Assembly: GCF_020510705.1 (NCBI RefSeq) | Contig: NZ_CP075184.1 | Location: 1,054,001 to 1,118,000, forward strand | Direction: 5' to 3' | Origin: Acidovorax radicis | GTDB lineage: Bacteria; Pseudomonadota; Gammaproteobacteria; Burkholderiales; Burkholderiaceae_C | DNA length: 64,000 nucleotides | Part shown: piece by piece, positions 17,896-26,652 of the stretch | How positions within the stretch are numbered: the stretch's first letter is position 1 | Layout: each line of letters starts with the position of its first letter | Translations under genes and position numbers: made by a program | Notes under the pieces: model-generated | Told to the model about the DNA's origin: nothing | Seen by the model: the letters and a program-made list of their open reading frames with translations, nothing else | Database searches by the model: none

Positions 17896-19422
17896 ATGAA
17901 CACGCTTTCATTTTCTCCCCGCCGCCTGATTCTCGCCCTGGTCGCCGCAGGTGCGCTGGGCGGCACGGGCGCAGGGCTTGTGATGAACCACCAGGCCCAT
18001 GCGTCGGCATTGGGCGCGGTGCCGGCGGCACAGACGCCGATCGTGGCCACACCGGGCGCGACCCTGCCCAGTTTTGCGCAGATCACCGCCCAAAACGGCC
18101 CTGCCGTGGTCAACATCAGCGTGACAGGCACCAGCCGCGCTTCTGCGGGCGGCAGTGACGATGGCGATGACGAAGAGGGCCAACCCACCGCCCATCAGCG
18201 CCAGATGCCGCAGATGGATCCCAACGACCCGTTTTACGAGTTTTTCCGCCAGTTCGGCATTCCAGGTGCGGCCATGCAGGCACCGCGCAATGTGCCCACA
18301 CATGGTCAGGGCTCGGGGTTCATCATCAGCCCCGATGGGCTGGTGTTGACCAATGCCCATGTGGTCAAAGGCGCCAGCGAAGTCATCGTCAAGCTCACCG
18401 ACCGGCGCGAGTTCCGCGCCAAGGTGCTGGGCTCCGACCCCAAGACCGACGTGGCTGTGCTCAAGATTGGCGCCAAGGATTTGCCCACCGTGCGCCTGGG
18501 CAGCACACGCGACCTGCAGGTGGGCGAATGGGTGCTCGCCATTGGCTCCCCCTTTGGCTTTGAAAACAGCGTGACAGCCGGGGTGGTCAGCGCCAAGGGC
18601 CGCTCGTTGCCCGATGACAGCCTGGTGCCCTTCATCCAGACCGACGTGGCGGTGAACCCCGGTAACTCGGGGGGGCCGCTGTTCAATGCGCGCGGTGAAG
18701 TGGTGGGCATCAACTCGCAGATCTACAGCCGCTCGGGTGGGTACCAGGGCGTGTCGTTCTCCATCCCTATTGAACTGGCCGCCAAAATCAAGGACCAGAT
18801 CGTGGCCACGGGCAAGGTGCGGCATGCGCAGCTGGGCGTGGCGGTGCAAGAGGTGAACCAGGCCTTTGCCGAGTCGTTCCAGCTCGACAAACCCGAAGGT
18901 GCGCTGGTGGCCAGCGTCAGCAAGGGCAGCCCGGCCGACAAGGCGGGGCTGGAGCCCGGTGATGTGATTCGGCAGGTCGATGGGCAGCCTATCGTGGCAT
19001 CGGGCGATCTGCCGGCCTGGGTGGGCCAGGCGCAGCCGGGGCAGCAGGCCCGGCTGTCGGTGTGGCGCCATGGCAAGCCCGTGGAGTTGACAGCTACGCT
19101 GGGAGACGCCAGCGACAAGGCCGCCAAACAGGCGAGCAGCGAAGACGCTGTGGGCAAAGGCCAGTTGGGCCTGTCGCTGCGGCAACTCGACCCGCAAGAG
19201 CGCCGCGAGGCTGGAGTAACCGAGGGGCTGGTGATAGAACAGGCCCGCGGCCCCGCAGCAGCGGCCGGCGTGCAGCCAGGCGACGTGCTGCTGGCCATCA
19301 ACGGTGTGCCAGCCAAAGACATCACCCAGGTGCGTGCCGCCATGGCCAAGGCGGGCAAGTCGGTGGCGTTGCTGATAGAGCGCAACGGCGACAAGATCTT
19401 CGTGCCTGTTCGCCTGGGCTGA
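17896..19422 (+). CDS. DegP/HtrA-type periplasmic serine protease (MucD-like)
   Basis: A 508-residue Do-family protease-chaperone that handles misfolded envelope proteins. An N-terminal signal or anchor segment (about 8-30) is followed by a linker rich in Asp and Gln. The trypsin-like domain holds the triad His155 (LTNAHVV), Asp185 (KTDVAVLK) and Ser258 (NPGNSGGPL). Two PDZ domains follow (about 300-390 and 415-505) with GSPADKAGLEPGDVI and GPAAAAGVQPGDVLLAING. It is upstream of a two-component system, with a hairpin in between, as in several betaproteobacterial envelope-stress loci. Tandem CGTCTAAGT boxes suggest control by that system. Confidence 0.93.
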   Translation: MNTLSFSPRRLILALVAAGALGGTGAGLVMNHQAHASALGAVPAAQTPIVATPGATLPSFAQITAQNGPAVVNISVTGTSRASAGGSDDGDDEEGQPTAHQRQMPQMDPNDPFYEFFRQFGIPGAAMQAPRNVPTHGQGSGFIISPDGLVLTNAHVVKGASEVIVKLTDRREFRAKVLGSDPKTDVAVLKIGAKDLPTVRLGSTRDLQVGEWVLAIGSPFGFENSVTAGVVSAKGRSLPDDSLVPFIQTDVAVNPGNSGGPLFNARGEVVGINSQIYSRSGGYQGVSFSIPIELAAKIKDQIVATGKVRHAQLGVAVQEVNQAFAESFQLDKPEGALVASVSKGSPADKAGLEPGDVIRQVDGQPIVASGDLPAWVGQAQPGQQARLSVWRHGKPVELTATLGDASDKAAKQASSEDAVGKGQLGLSLRQLDPQERREAGVTEGLVIEQARGPAAAAGVQPGDVLLAINGVPAKDITQVRAAMAKAGKSVALLIERNGDKIFVPVRLG

Positions 19423-19466
19423 GCGGGCTTTAAAGCGCTCATCGGGTCGCTTCAGCGCCTGCAAAG

Positions 19467-19484
19467 GGGCCACTTCGGTGGCCC
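19467..19484 (+). terminator. Hairpin with TTCG tetraloop after the htrA gene
   Basis: GGGCCAC-TTCG-GTGGCCC forms a very stable 7-bp stem with a UUCG loop, 45 bases after the protease stop. A modest pyrimidine run (TCTCCATTTC) follows, so partial termination is plausible. Confidence 0.5.
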
Positions 19485-19515
19485 TCTCCATTTCATTCGC
19501 TATGCTTGTCGGACC

Positions 19516-20175
19516 ATGCGCCTGCTGCTTGTTGAAGACGACCCCATGATCGGCGAGGCCGTGCAGGACCTGCTGCGTGCCGAGCACTACGCGGTGGACT
19601 GGGCGCGCGACGGCGAGGCAGCGGACACGGCCCTGCGCACCCAGCCCTATGACCTGGTGCTGCTCGACCTGGGCTTGCCAAAACGCGACGGCCTCGCCGT
19701 GTTGCGCGACCTGCGCGCCCGAAAGAACCGCACCCCGGTGCTGGTGGCCACCGCCCGCGACGCCGTGGCCCAGCGCATCGAGGGACTGGATGCGGGGGCC
19801 GATGATTACGTGCTCAAGCCCTATGACCTCGATGAATTGCTCGCCCGCATCCGCGCCCTGCTGCGCCGTGCGGCGGGGCGGGCCGAGCCGGTGTACGAGC
19901 ACAAGGGCGTCTGCATCAACCCCGCCACGCGCGAGGCCACGGTGCAGGGCGTTGCTGTGGTGCTGTCGGCGCGCGAATGGGCGGTGCTGGAGCCGCTGAT
20001 CGCCCGCCCCGGCATGGTGCTCTCGCGCCAGCAGCTCGAAGACAAGCTCTATGGCTGGGGCGACGAAGTGAGCAGCAACGCGGTGGAGGTGTATATCCAC
20101 GGTCTGCGCAAAAAACTGGGCGCCGAGGTGCTGCTCAACGTGCGCGGTGTGGGTTACCTGGTGCCGAAGGTATGA
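19516..20175 (+). CDS. OmpR-family response regulator (QseB/TctD-like)
   Basis: A 219-residue regulator. The receiver domain (1-115) has the acidic pocket Glu7/Asp8/Asp9, phosphoacceptor Asp51 (LLDLGLP), Thr79 and Lys101 (VLKPYD). The C-terminal winged helix (about 125-218) contains LSAREWAVLEPLIARPG and the recognition region SSNAVEVYIHGLRKKLG. It is followed after 40 bases by its histidine kinase. It probably controls the upstream protease through the tandem CGTCTAAGT boxes. Confidence 0.93.
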   Translation: MRLLLVEDDPMIGEAVQDLLRAEHYAVDWARDGEAADTALRTQPYDLVLLDLGLPKRDGLAVLRDLRARKNRTPVLVATARDAVAQRIEGLDAGADDYVLKPYDLDELLARIRALLRRAAGRAEPVYEHKGVCINPATREATVQGVAVVLSAREWAVLEPLIARPGMVLSRQQLEDKLYGWGDEVSSNAVEVYIHGLRKKLGAEVLLNVRGVGYLVPKV

Positions 20176-20215
20176 AACACCCCTTGGCGGGCGCGCAGCG
20201 CAATGGACCATTGAG

Positions 20216-21583
20216 ATGACACAGAGGCAAGCTACCTCCTGGCACCGCGTGCTGCAGGCCGCCGTGCCGCGTTCGCTGCGCATGCGGCTTTTGGTGTTTC
20301 TGCTCGCTGCCATCGTGCTCGCGGGGGCGGTGCAAGGCGCGCTGGCCTACCGGGGCGCCCTGGCCGAGGCCGATGCGCTGTTCGACTATCACATGCAGCA
20401 AACGGCGTTGGCGCTGCGCTCCGGGCTGCCGGTGGATGCCCAGGGCAATACCCCGGGGCTTGACCCGGGCGACGAAAACCAGGAGTTCATCGTGCAGGTC
20501 TGGACCAACGAAGGCCTGCGCATTTTTGAATCGGCCCTGGATGCCGCGCTGCCGCAGATTGCGGTGCTCGGGTTCACCAACGTGAAGGCACGCGGTGGGA
20601 CCTATCGGGTGTTTTCGCTGCAAACGCGTGCGCAGGTGATTCAGGTGGCACAGAACATGGCCAAGCGCCGCGAGATGGCCCGCACGCTGGCGCTGCGCAC
20701 GTTGGCGCCATTGGCCGTCATGGCGCCGCTGCTGGTGCTGGTGGTGTGGTGGGGCGTCAGCCGCTCGCTGGCACCGGTCGAGCGTGTGCGCCGCCAACTG
20801 GCCCGGCGCCAGGCGGACGACCTCTCGCCGGTCAGCGACGTGCAATTGCCCGACGAAGTGCAGCCTCTGGTGAGTGAGCTGAATCTGCTGTTCGAGCGCG
20901 TGCGCCGCGCCTTCGATGCCCAGCAGCATTTTGTGGCCGATGCCGCGCACGAGTTGCGTTCGCCCCTGGCCGCGCTGCGCCTGCAACTGCAGGGCCTGCA
21001 GCGTGCGGGAGACGATGCCACGCGCGCCGCCGCGATTGAGCGGCTGGCGGCGGGTATCGACCGCGCCACGCGCCTGATCGAGCAACTGCTCACGCTGGCG
21101 CGGCAAGAGGCCGGCACCCCCGCCACCACCGAGCCCGTGGATCTGCACGCCGTGGCGCAACTCGCCCTGGCCGATGTGGCCCCCGCCGCCCAGGCCCGCC
21201 GCATCGACGTGGGCCTGCTCGACTCCGACGCGGCCACCGTGCCCGGCAACGCCGAGGCCCTGCGCATGCTGGCGCGCAACCTGCTCGACAACGCCATCAA
21301 GTACACGCCGCCTGATGGGCGGGTGGATGTGCAGGTGCGCGTTAGCGGCGGCCAGACCGAACTCACGGTCGAAGACAGCGGCCCCGGCATTGCCCCTGAG
21401 CACCGCGAACGTGCAATGCAGCGCTTTGTGCGCGTCACCACCGAAGGGGCTGTGGGCAGCGGCCTGGGCCTGGCCATCGTGCAGGCCATTGCACAGGCCC
21501 ATGGCGCCATCGTGCGGCTGGACAGCTCGCCGCGCCTGGGCGGGCTGCGGGTGACCCTGGTGTTTACGGGCGGTACGCGGTGA
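20216..21583 (+). CDS. Sensor histidine kinase (QseC/TctE-like)
   Basis: A 455-residue membrane kinase. The start MTQRQATSW is used because it is 40 bases after the regulator stop and directly before the first membrane helix (24-45). A periplasmic sensor region (about 46-155) and a second helix (about 160-180) precede the HisKA domain with phospho-His245 in DAAHELRSPLAAL. The ATPase domain has NLLDNAIKYTPPDG, VEDSGPGI and GSGLGLAIVQAIA. The stop overlaps the next gene as GTGA. The signal sensed is unknown; envelope state is plausible from the htrA linkage. Confidence 0.92.
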   Translation: MTQRQATSWHRVLQAAVPRSLRMRLLVFLLAAIVLAGAVQGALAYRGALAEADALFDYHMQQTALALRSGLPVDAQGNTPGLDPGDENQEFIVQVWTNEGLRIFESALDAALPQIAVLGFTNVKARGGTYRVFSLQTRAQVIQVAQNMAKRREMARTLALRTLAPLAVMAPLLVLVVWWGVSRSLAPVERVRRQLARRQADDLSPVSDVQLPDEVQPLVSELNLLFERVRRAFDAQQHFVADAAHELRSPLAALRLQLQGLQRAGDDATRAAAIERLAAGIDRATRLIEQLLTLARQEAGTPATTEPVDLHAVAQLALADVAPAAQARRIDVGLLDSDAATVPGNAEALRMLARNLLDNAIKYTPPDGRVDVQVRVSGGQTELTVEDSGPGIAPEHRERAMQRFVRVTTEGAVGSGLGLAIVQAIAQAHGAIVRLDSSPRLGGLRVTLVFTGGTR

Positions 21584-23073
21584 CCTGGCTGGCCGTGCTC
21601 TCCGGCCTGGGGCACACCATGCTGGTGATGGCGGGGCTGCTGGTGTACGTGCTTGCCACACGCATAGGGCACCAACGCCGCAACCCCTCTGCCGCCGTGG
21701 CCTGGGTGATCGCCATGGCCGCGCTGCCGTATCTCACGCTGCCGCTGTTTCTGCTGATTGGCACACGCAAGTTTGCGCGCCCGCTGCGGCGCACGCGGGG
21801 GGTGTCCGATCTGCCCGCCTCCCTGATGCCCGCCACTCTTGCTGTGGCGCGCGCCGGCCCCCCGCCCGCCGCCGAGGCGACAGGCCCTGCGTGGGCCACA
21901 CAGCTGTTGGCATGCATGGAGCTTGCCCCTGCGGTGCGCAATACATCCATCGCGTGGCATGCCGATGGCGCCATGGCGTTGCAGGGGCTCATGCGCACCA
22001 TCGACAGCGCAACGCGCAGCCTTGACCTGTGCACCTTTGTGTTTGCCAACGATGCCATCGGAACCCAGGTGGCCCAGGCGCTGTTGCGTGCAGCCCAACG
22101 GCAGGTTGTGGTGCGCGTGCTGGTGGACGCTGTGGGCAGCCTGCATGCTGGCGCCAGCACGCTGCGGGCGCTGGAGGACGCGGGTGTGTCGGTGCGGCGC
22201 TTCATGCCCCTGTTTCACAACCCCATGCGCGGCCGCACCAACCTGCGCAACCATCGCAAGCTGGTCGTGGCTGACCAGCACTACTTGTGGAGTGGCGGGC
22301 GCAATCTGGCCATGGAGTATTTTTTGGGCCGCCCCGGCCAATCGGCCTGGATCGACCTGAGTTACGAGGTCTGCGGCCCGCTGGCCATGCAGGCCACCAC
22401 GCAGTTTGACCGCGACTGGGCGGCTGCCAGTGGTTTGCCGAGTGCCGCTGTACGCTCCGAAGTGGATGGGTACGTGCGCCCGGGCGGGGCACAAGAGCCC
22501 ACAACGCCCCAAGCCGTGGTCCCTGAGCCTGGCCACGGTGCGCTGGCCCAATGGGTGCCCAGCGGCCCCGACCATGCCGACGACACGGTGCACACCCTTT
22601 TGCTGGCCGGGGCGTATCACGCGCAGCAGCGGATCGTTGCAGTCACCCCTTATTTTGTGCCCGACGATGCGCTGCTGGATGCCTGGTGCCTGGCCTGTCG
22701 GCGCGGTGTGCAGGTCACGTTATTGCTGCCGCAGCGGTCCAACCACCGGCTGGCAGACTGGGCGCGCGAACGCGCCTTGCGGGCGCTCGCGGCCGCAGGC
22801 GCGCAGATATGGCTGGCGCCTGCCATGGTGCATGCCAAGGCCATCCTCATCGACGACGATTTTGCGTTGTCGGGCTCGCTGAACCTGGATGCGCGCAGCC
22901 TGTTCCTCAACTACGAAGCCATGACAGCGTTCTATGGCGCCACCGATCTGCGCTGGCTTTACCGCTGGTGCGACGAACAGATGGCCAAGGCCAGCCCCTA
23001 CCAGGCACACCAACCCCACTGGGTGCGCGACGTGGCAGAGGGCGTGGTGAGGGCCGTGGCTTTTCAGCTGTAG
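21580..23073 (+). CDS. Cardiolipin synthase-type phospholipase D protein
   Basis: A 497-residue protein with a GTG start overlapping the kinase stop. Two N-terminal membrane helices (about 8-28 and 38-60) are followed by two phospholipase D domains. Each has a full HKD motif: His225/Lys227/Asp232 (NHRKLVVAD) and His418/Lys420/Asp425 (HAKAILID). This layout and length match bacterial cardiolipin synthases, which condense two phosphatidylglycerols at the inner membrane. Cotranslation with the sensor kinase ties membrane lipid composition to the envelope-stress module. Confidence 0.9.
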   Translation: MTWLAVLSGLGHTMLVMAGLLVYVLATRIGHQRRNPSAAVAWVIAMAALPYLTLPLFLLIGTRKFARPLRRTRGVSDLPASLMPATLAVARAGPPPAAEATGPAWATQLLACMELAPAVRNTSIAWHADGAMALQGLMRTIDSATRSLDLCTFVFANDAIGTQVAQALLRAAQRQVVVRVLVDAVGSLHAGASTLRALEDAGVSVRRFMPLFHNPMRGRTNLRNHRKLVVADQHYLWSGGRNLAMEYFLGRPGQSAWIDLSYEVCGPLAMQATTQFDRDWAAASGLPSAAVRSEVDGYVRPGGAQEPTTPQAVVPEPGHGALAQWVPSGPDHADDTVHTLLLAGAYHAQQRIVAVTPYFVPDDALLDAWCLACRRGVQVTLLLPQRSNHRLADWARERALRALAAAGAQIWLAPAMVHAKAILIDDDFALSGSLNLDARSLFLNYEAMTAFYGATDLRWLYRWCDEQMAKASPYQAHQPHWVRDVAEGVVRAVAFQL

Positions 23074-23123
23074 CAACCCGCGCCGCGCAATGCCCGCAGG
23101 TGCGCAAGGCGTTGGGGCTGTAA

Positions 23124-23624
23124 TCAGTCGGCTGGGAGTGCCTGGTCCAGCGGCACGCGCAGCCCGGTCTTGAGGCTGGCCAGCGCGACCGATGTTCTGA
23201 ACCGCTTGATGTTGTCATCGCCCTCAAACAGCCGCCGCGTCAACGCCTCATAGTCGGCCATCGACGCCACTGTCACCACCAGCAGGTAGTCGGCCTCGCC
23301 GGTTACGCCATAGCACTGCTGCACGGCGTCTTCAGCGGCAATGCGCGCGCGCAGTGGGGCGGTGCGGTCGGGGCGTTCGTTTTCCAGGTGCACTTCCAGC
23401 ACGATGGTCAGGGGTTTGCCCACCTTGACCGGGTCGAGCACGGCCACGTTGGCGCGGATCACGCCGCTGCCCTGCAGCCGCTGGATGCGCCGTTGCACCG
23501 CAGGCGCAGACAGGCTCACCGCCTGCGCAATCACGCGCTGGGGCGTGGTGTTGTCGGTTTGCAGGATGTCGAGGATCGCGAGGTCAAAACGGTCGAGCGC
23601 AGGGGAAGGGGGCATGGAATTCAT
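23124..23624 (-). CDS. Lrp/AsnC-family transcriptional regulator
   Basis: A 166-residue protein (the start may be the second Met, MPPSPAL). An N-terminal helix-turn-helix with DRFDLAILDILQTDN and AVSLSAPAVQRRIQRLQGSGVI precedes a RAM effector domain with CYGVTGEADYLLVVTVASMADYE. It is divergent from the EamA exporter gene, a common arrangement in which an Lrp protein controls an amino-acid exporter. The effector is not identifiable. Confidence 0.92.
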   Translation of the reverse strand: MNSMPPSPALDRFDLAILDILQTDNTTPQRVIAQAVSLSAPAVQRRIQRLQGSGVIRANVAVLDPVKVGKPLTIVLEVHLENERPDRTAPLRARIAAEDAVQQCYGVTGEADYLLVVTVASMADYEALTRRLFEGDDNIKRFRTSVALASLKTGLRVPLDQALPAD

Positions 23625-23703
23625 CCGCAGGGTGAGCGAAAGTTGCGTGCGGGGTGGTTAATTCGAGCAAAAACCACGCGGCACCCGCACTATATTTTCA
23701 CGC

Positions 23704-24606
23704 ATGACTTTCTCTCGTTTTCACCGTTTTTTTCCGCTGCTGGCAGTTTTTGCTTCGGTCACCGCCCTGGGCATTGGAACCTCGTGGGCCAAGCACGGCT
23801 TGTTTCCGCTGGTGGGCGCACAGGGCACCACGGCCGTGCGGGTGGGTTTGTCGGCCGTATTGATGCTGGCGCTGTGGCGCCCGTGGCGCTGGCGCCTGGC
23901 GCGGGCCGACGCGATGGCCATCGCCTGCTATGGCGCCGCACTGGGCGGCATGAACCTGATGTTTTATATGTCGCTGCGCACGCTGCCTTTTGGCCTGGCG
24001 GTAGCGATCGAATTTTCGGGGCCGCTGGCCGTGGCCATTGGGTCGTCGCGTCGCGCGATGGATTTTGTCTGGGTGGCGCTGGCCATCGCCGGGCTGGGCA
24101 TGCTGCTGCCATTGGGTGTGGGCCCCGGGGCGCTCGCCGATGCACTCGACCCGGTGGGGGTGCTCTACGCGTTGTCGGCGGCGGTGTTCTGGGCGCTGTA
24201 CATCGTGTTTGGCAAACGCGCCGGGCACCTGCATGCGGGGCATTCGGTGTCGCTGGGCCTGCTGGTGGCGGCGCTGGTGGTGGTGCCGGTGGGTGTGGTG
24301 CATGCGGGTGCGGCGCTGCTGTCCCCTGCGGTGTTGCTCACCGGCCTGGCGGTGGCGGCGGTGTCCAGCGCCATCCCGATCTCGCTCGAAATGATGGCCC
24401 TCAAGCGCCTGCCCCAAGAGGCCTTCGGCATCATGATCAGCATGGAGCCCGCCGTGGCTGCCGTGCTCGCTATGGGCCTGCTGGGGGAGCACCTGAGCAT
24501 GGTGCAGTGGCTGGCCATTGGCTGCATCGTGGCGGCGTCGATGGGCAGCGCGCTCACGGCACGGCGGCCCCTGGCAACCGCAGCGCAGGTGCCACAGGGG
24601 GTTTGA
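23704..24606 (+). CDS. EamA-family exporter (RhtA-like)
   Basis: A 300-residue transporter of ten helices. Motifs such as GLSAVLMLALWRPWRWRL, AVAIEFSGPLAVA, AVFWALYIVFGKRAG and MSMEPAVAAV-type ISMEPAVAAVLAMGLLGE resemble the threonine/homoserine exporter RhtA branch of the DMT superfamily. An Lrp/AsnC regulator gene lies divergent 79 bases away, consistent with amino-acid export. The substrate remains a guess. Confidence 0.87.
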   Translation: MTFSRFHRFFPLLAVFASVTALGIGTSWAKHGLFPLVGAQGTTAVRVGLSAVLMLALWRPWRWRLARADAMAIACYGAALGGMNLMFYMSLRTLPFGLAVAIEFSGPLAVAIGSSRRAMDFVWVALAIAGLGMLLPLGVGPGALADALDPVGVLYALSAAVFWALYIVFGKRAGHLHAGHSVSLGLLVAALVVVPVGVVHAGAALLSPAVLLTGLAVAAVSSAIPISLEMMALKRLPQEAFGIMISMEPAVAAVLAMGLLGEHLSMVQWLAIGCIVAASMGSALTARRPLATAAQVPQGV

Positions 24607-24610
24607 TGTT

Positions 24611-24673
24611 TTGATAAAAATGGCTGCTGGCGCTTGCTGATAAAGCGCTATTAGCTATTAAAATAATAGCATT
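24611..24673. repeat. Dispersed intergenic palindromic repeat, copy 2
   Basis: An AT-richer 60-bp element carrying GGCTGCTGGCGCTTGC and TGATAAAGCGCTATTAGC halves and ending TAATAGCA. It aligns end to end with copies near 2.76, 29.12 and 52.68 kb. It fills the gap between the convergent EamA gene and the leftward oxidase operon and could form a hairpin in either transcript. Confidence 0.7.
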
Positions 24674-25338
24674 CAGGGGCGTGCCGTCCTGGCTGCCTGC
24701 ATCACCAGGGCCTCTCGCCGCACCACCCACCATGCCACTTGCGCCAGCCAGCCCACGGCCAGCAGCGCTGCCGCTGTCACCAGCCAGGCGCCGAGGCGGG
24801 CCTGGTCATCGAGCAGGTAGGCGTTGCACAGGCGCAGCGGGCTGTCGATATACAACTGCCCCACCACGGCGGTCATGGGCAGCATGTTGCCCAGAAAGAA
24901 GCCCTGCACCACCAGCCCTGCCGCCCGCCAGGACAGCCGCAGCCCGGCGCCGGCGAGCAGCAGCGCGGCACACTTGGCTGCTTCGACAGGCGCAGACACC
25001 AGCACCAGGTCGAGCACGCGCGGCACCATCAACACGGCCAGCGCGGCGCCAGCGCCCACCAGACCGCTGATGCCATAGGCGTTCCAACGAGCCACACGGG
25101 CGCGTGCTGTGGGCGGCAGCACCGCCACCAGCCAGGCCCCGGCCAGCATCCACAACGGAAACTGCAGCACCATGTGCCGCCACATGCTGGCGGTGAGCCA
25201 TTGGCGCACCGCAGGCACGAGCAACAGCCCTAGCAGCGCAGCGCCTACCCACGCCTGGCGCTGGGGCGTGGTATGCGCCCGTATGGCGGAAATGGTGGAC
25301 ATGGCGGCCACGGCCGCGCGCAGGGGGCGCGCGCTCAC
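24673..25338 (-). CDS. Uncharacterised integral membrane protein of the oxidase operon
   Basis: A 221-residue protein with a GTG start overlapping the SCO stop as GTGA. About six hydrophobic helices are visible, for example QAWVGAALLGLLLVPAV, FPLWMLAGAWLVAVLPP and LVTAAALLAVGWLAQVAWW. I do not recognise a named family. Position as the last gene of the ccoN-ccoO-cytochrome c-SCO operon suggests a role in assembly of the oxidase, like the CtaG-type membrane factors, but this is inference only. Confidence 0.7.
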   Translation of the reverse strand: MSARPLRAAVAAMSTISAIRAHTTPQRQAWVGAALLGLLLVPAVRQWLTASMWRHMVLQFPLWMLAGAWLVAVLPPTARARVARWNAYGISGLVGAGAALAVLMVPRVLDLVLVSAPVEAAKCAALLLAGAGLRLSWRAAGLVVQGFFLGNMLPMTAVVGQLYIDSPLRLCNAYLLDDQARLGAWLVTAAALLAVGWLAQVAWWVVRREALVMQAARTARP

Positions 25339-25973
25339 AGCCGTCCCCCTTGGGCCAGGTGGCGCGCAAAGTCCAGCGCCAGCTGCTGCTCGGCCAGGTC
25401 AAACACCCGCACCAGGCGGCCCTGCGCGTCCAGCACCAGAAAGGCCGCGTTGTGCTCGTAGTCGCCGCGCCCGTCGGGCACCACCACCACGCCCAGGCGC
25501 TGCAGCAGCGCCTGCTGCTGTGCCACATCGGGCACGCGCACCCAGTTCCACACCAGCGGGTCGGCCTGCAAGGTGCGCGCGTAGGCCTGCAATACGGCGG
25601 GGGTGTCGTGGGCGTCGTCAAAGCTGATGGACAGCAGGCGCACGCCTGCGTGGGCACCTGCAGCGCGGTCGGCCAGCAGGGCGGCTTGCAGTTGCTGAAA
25701 GCTGCTGCCCAGCGACAGGCACACCGTCTGGCAGCGCGTGTAGATGAAGTCCACCAGGGTCACACCACCGCCTTGCGCCAGCAGTGCGGGCAGTGGTTGC
25801 GCGGCCATGCCGGGCCCGTCCACGGTGACGGGCGGCACGGGCACGGGGTGCTGCGCTACCTCCAGGCGGCGTGCGCCTTCGGCTGTCCAGATCTGGAAGT
25901 CATGCGTCAGCCAGGCGGCGCTGGCGTACCCGGCCAGTGCCAGCAAACAGGCCAGCAGGGCGGTGCGCAGCAT
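25335..25973 (-). CDS. SCO1/SenC-family copper chaperone
   Basis: A 212-residue thioredoxin-fold protein anchored by an N-terminal helix (4-20). The copper ligands of the family are present: Cys81 and Cys85 in TRCQTVC and His174 in DYEHNAAF. SCO proteins deliver copper to cytochrome oxidases or act as thiol reductases. Here the gene follows the small cytochrome c and overlaps the next membrane-protein gene, so a role in CuB insertion into the neighbouring oxidase fits. Confidence 0.9.
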   Translation of the reverse strand: MLRTALLACLLALAGYASAAWLTHDFQIWTAEGARRLEVAQHPVPVPPVTVDGPGMAAQPLPALLAQGGGVTLVDFIYTRCQTVCLSLGSSFQQLQAALLADRAAGAHAGVRLLSISFDDAHDTPAVLQAYARTLQADPLVWNWVRVPDVAQQQALLQRLGVVVVPDGRGDYEHNAAFLVLDAQGRLVRVFDLAEQQLALDFARHLAQGGRL

Positions 25974-26022
25974 GGCAGGTGGGCCTTTCTTCTTGTGCGT
26001 GTCTGCGCGGTGGCCCGGCGCG

Positions 26023-26634
26023 TCAGGCGGGTTTGTCCGCCAGCGCCTTCAGGGCCGCACCGCCCTCGAACGGCGTGGTGCGGGCGCTGCCGGCTTTGCG
26101 CTCTTGCTCAAACAGGGTAGAGGGCAGGGCCTCGGACTTGTTCGACCAGCTGCTGCGGATGTAGCTGGCCACGGCCGCCAGTTCGGCGTCCCCCAGTTGC
26201 TGGAACGACGGCATGGCGCCGTTGTAGGTGGTGCCCGCCACGCTGATCTCGCCGTTGATGCCGTGCAGCAGGATATTGGCCAGGGTGCGCGCATCGCCCC
26301 GCACCCATTCAGAACCATCGAGCGGTGGGAAAACGCCGGGCAAGCCCTTGCCCGTGGCCTGGTGGCAGGCCACACACTGCGCGGCAAACACGGCCTTGCC
26401 GTCCACGGCCGCCCCGGCGGCGGCCGGCACGGGCCCCGACAGGTCGGCCACGGTGCGGCGGTCGCCCAGGCCCGCATTGCCAAACGGCTCGGAGACAAAG
26501 ATATACACCACGCCAAACAGCACCATGGCCAGCGTGACGGCGACAGCAGCCAGGGGCACGGGGCGGATACGCTCCTCGGGTTCGGCGTTTTCGCGCTCCT
26601 GCGCCTGGTGGGAGGTGTCGGGTTTGGGGGTCAT
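26023..26634 (-). CDS. Membrane-anchored mono-haem cytochrome c of the oxidase operon
   Basis: A 203-residue protein. A cytoplasmic acidic N-terminus (1-24) is followed by one helix (about 26-47) and a class I cytochrome c domain with CVACH at 87-91 and the distal ligand Met141 in YNGAMPSF. Canonical cbb3 oxidases use a dihaem CcoP here; this protein has a single CxxCH, so it looks like a reduced CcoP substitute. It lies 18 bases downstream of the CcoO-like gene. Confidence 0.9.
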   Translation of the reverse strand: MTPKPDTSHQAQERENAEPEERIRPVPLAAVAVTLAMVLFGVVYIFVSEPFGNAGLGDRRTVADLSGPVPAAAGAAVDGKAVFAAQCVACHQATGKGLPGVFPPLDGSEWVRGDARTLANILLHGINGEISVAGTTYNGAMPSFQQLGDAELAAVASYIRSSWSNKSEALPSTLFEQERKAGSARTTPFEGGAALKALADKPA

Positions 26635-26652
26635 GGGGGCCTCTTACGGGGA

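Noticed and set aside
17908..20313. 801-codon leftward open frame opposite htrA and the response regulator
   Set aside because: Antisense shadow of genes with intact catalytic and phosphoacceptor residues.
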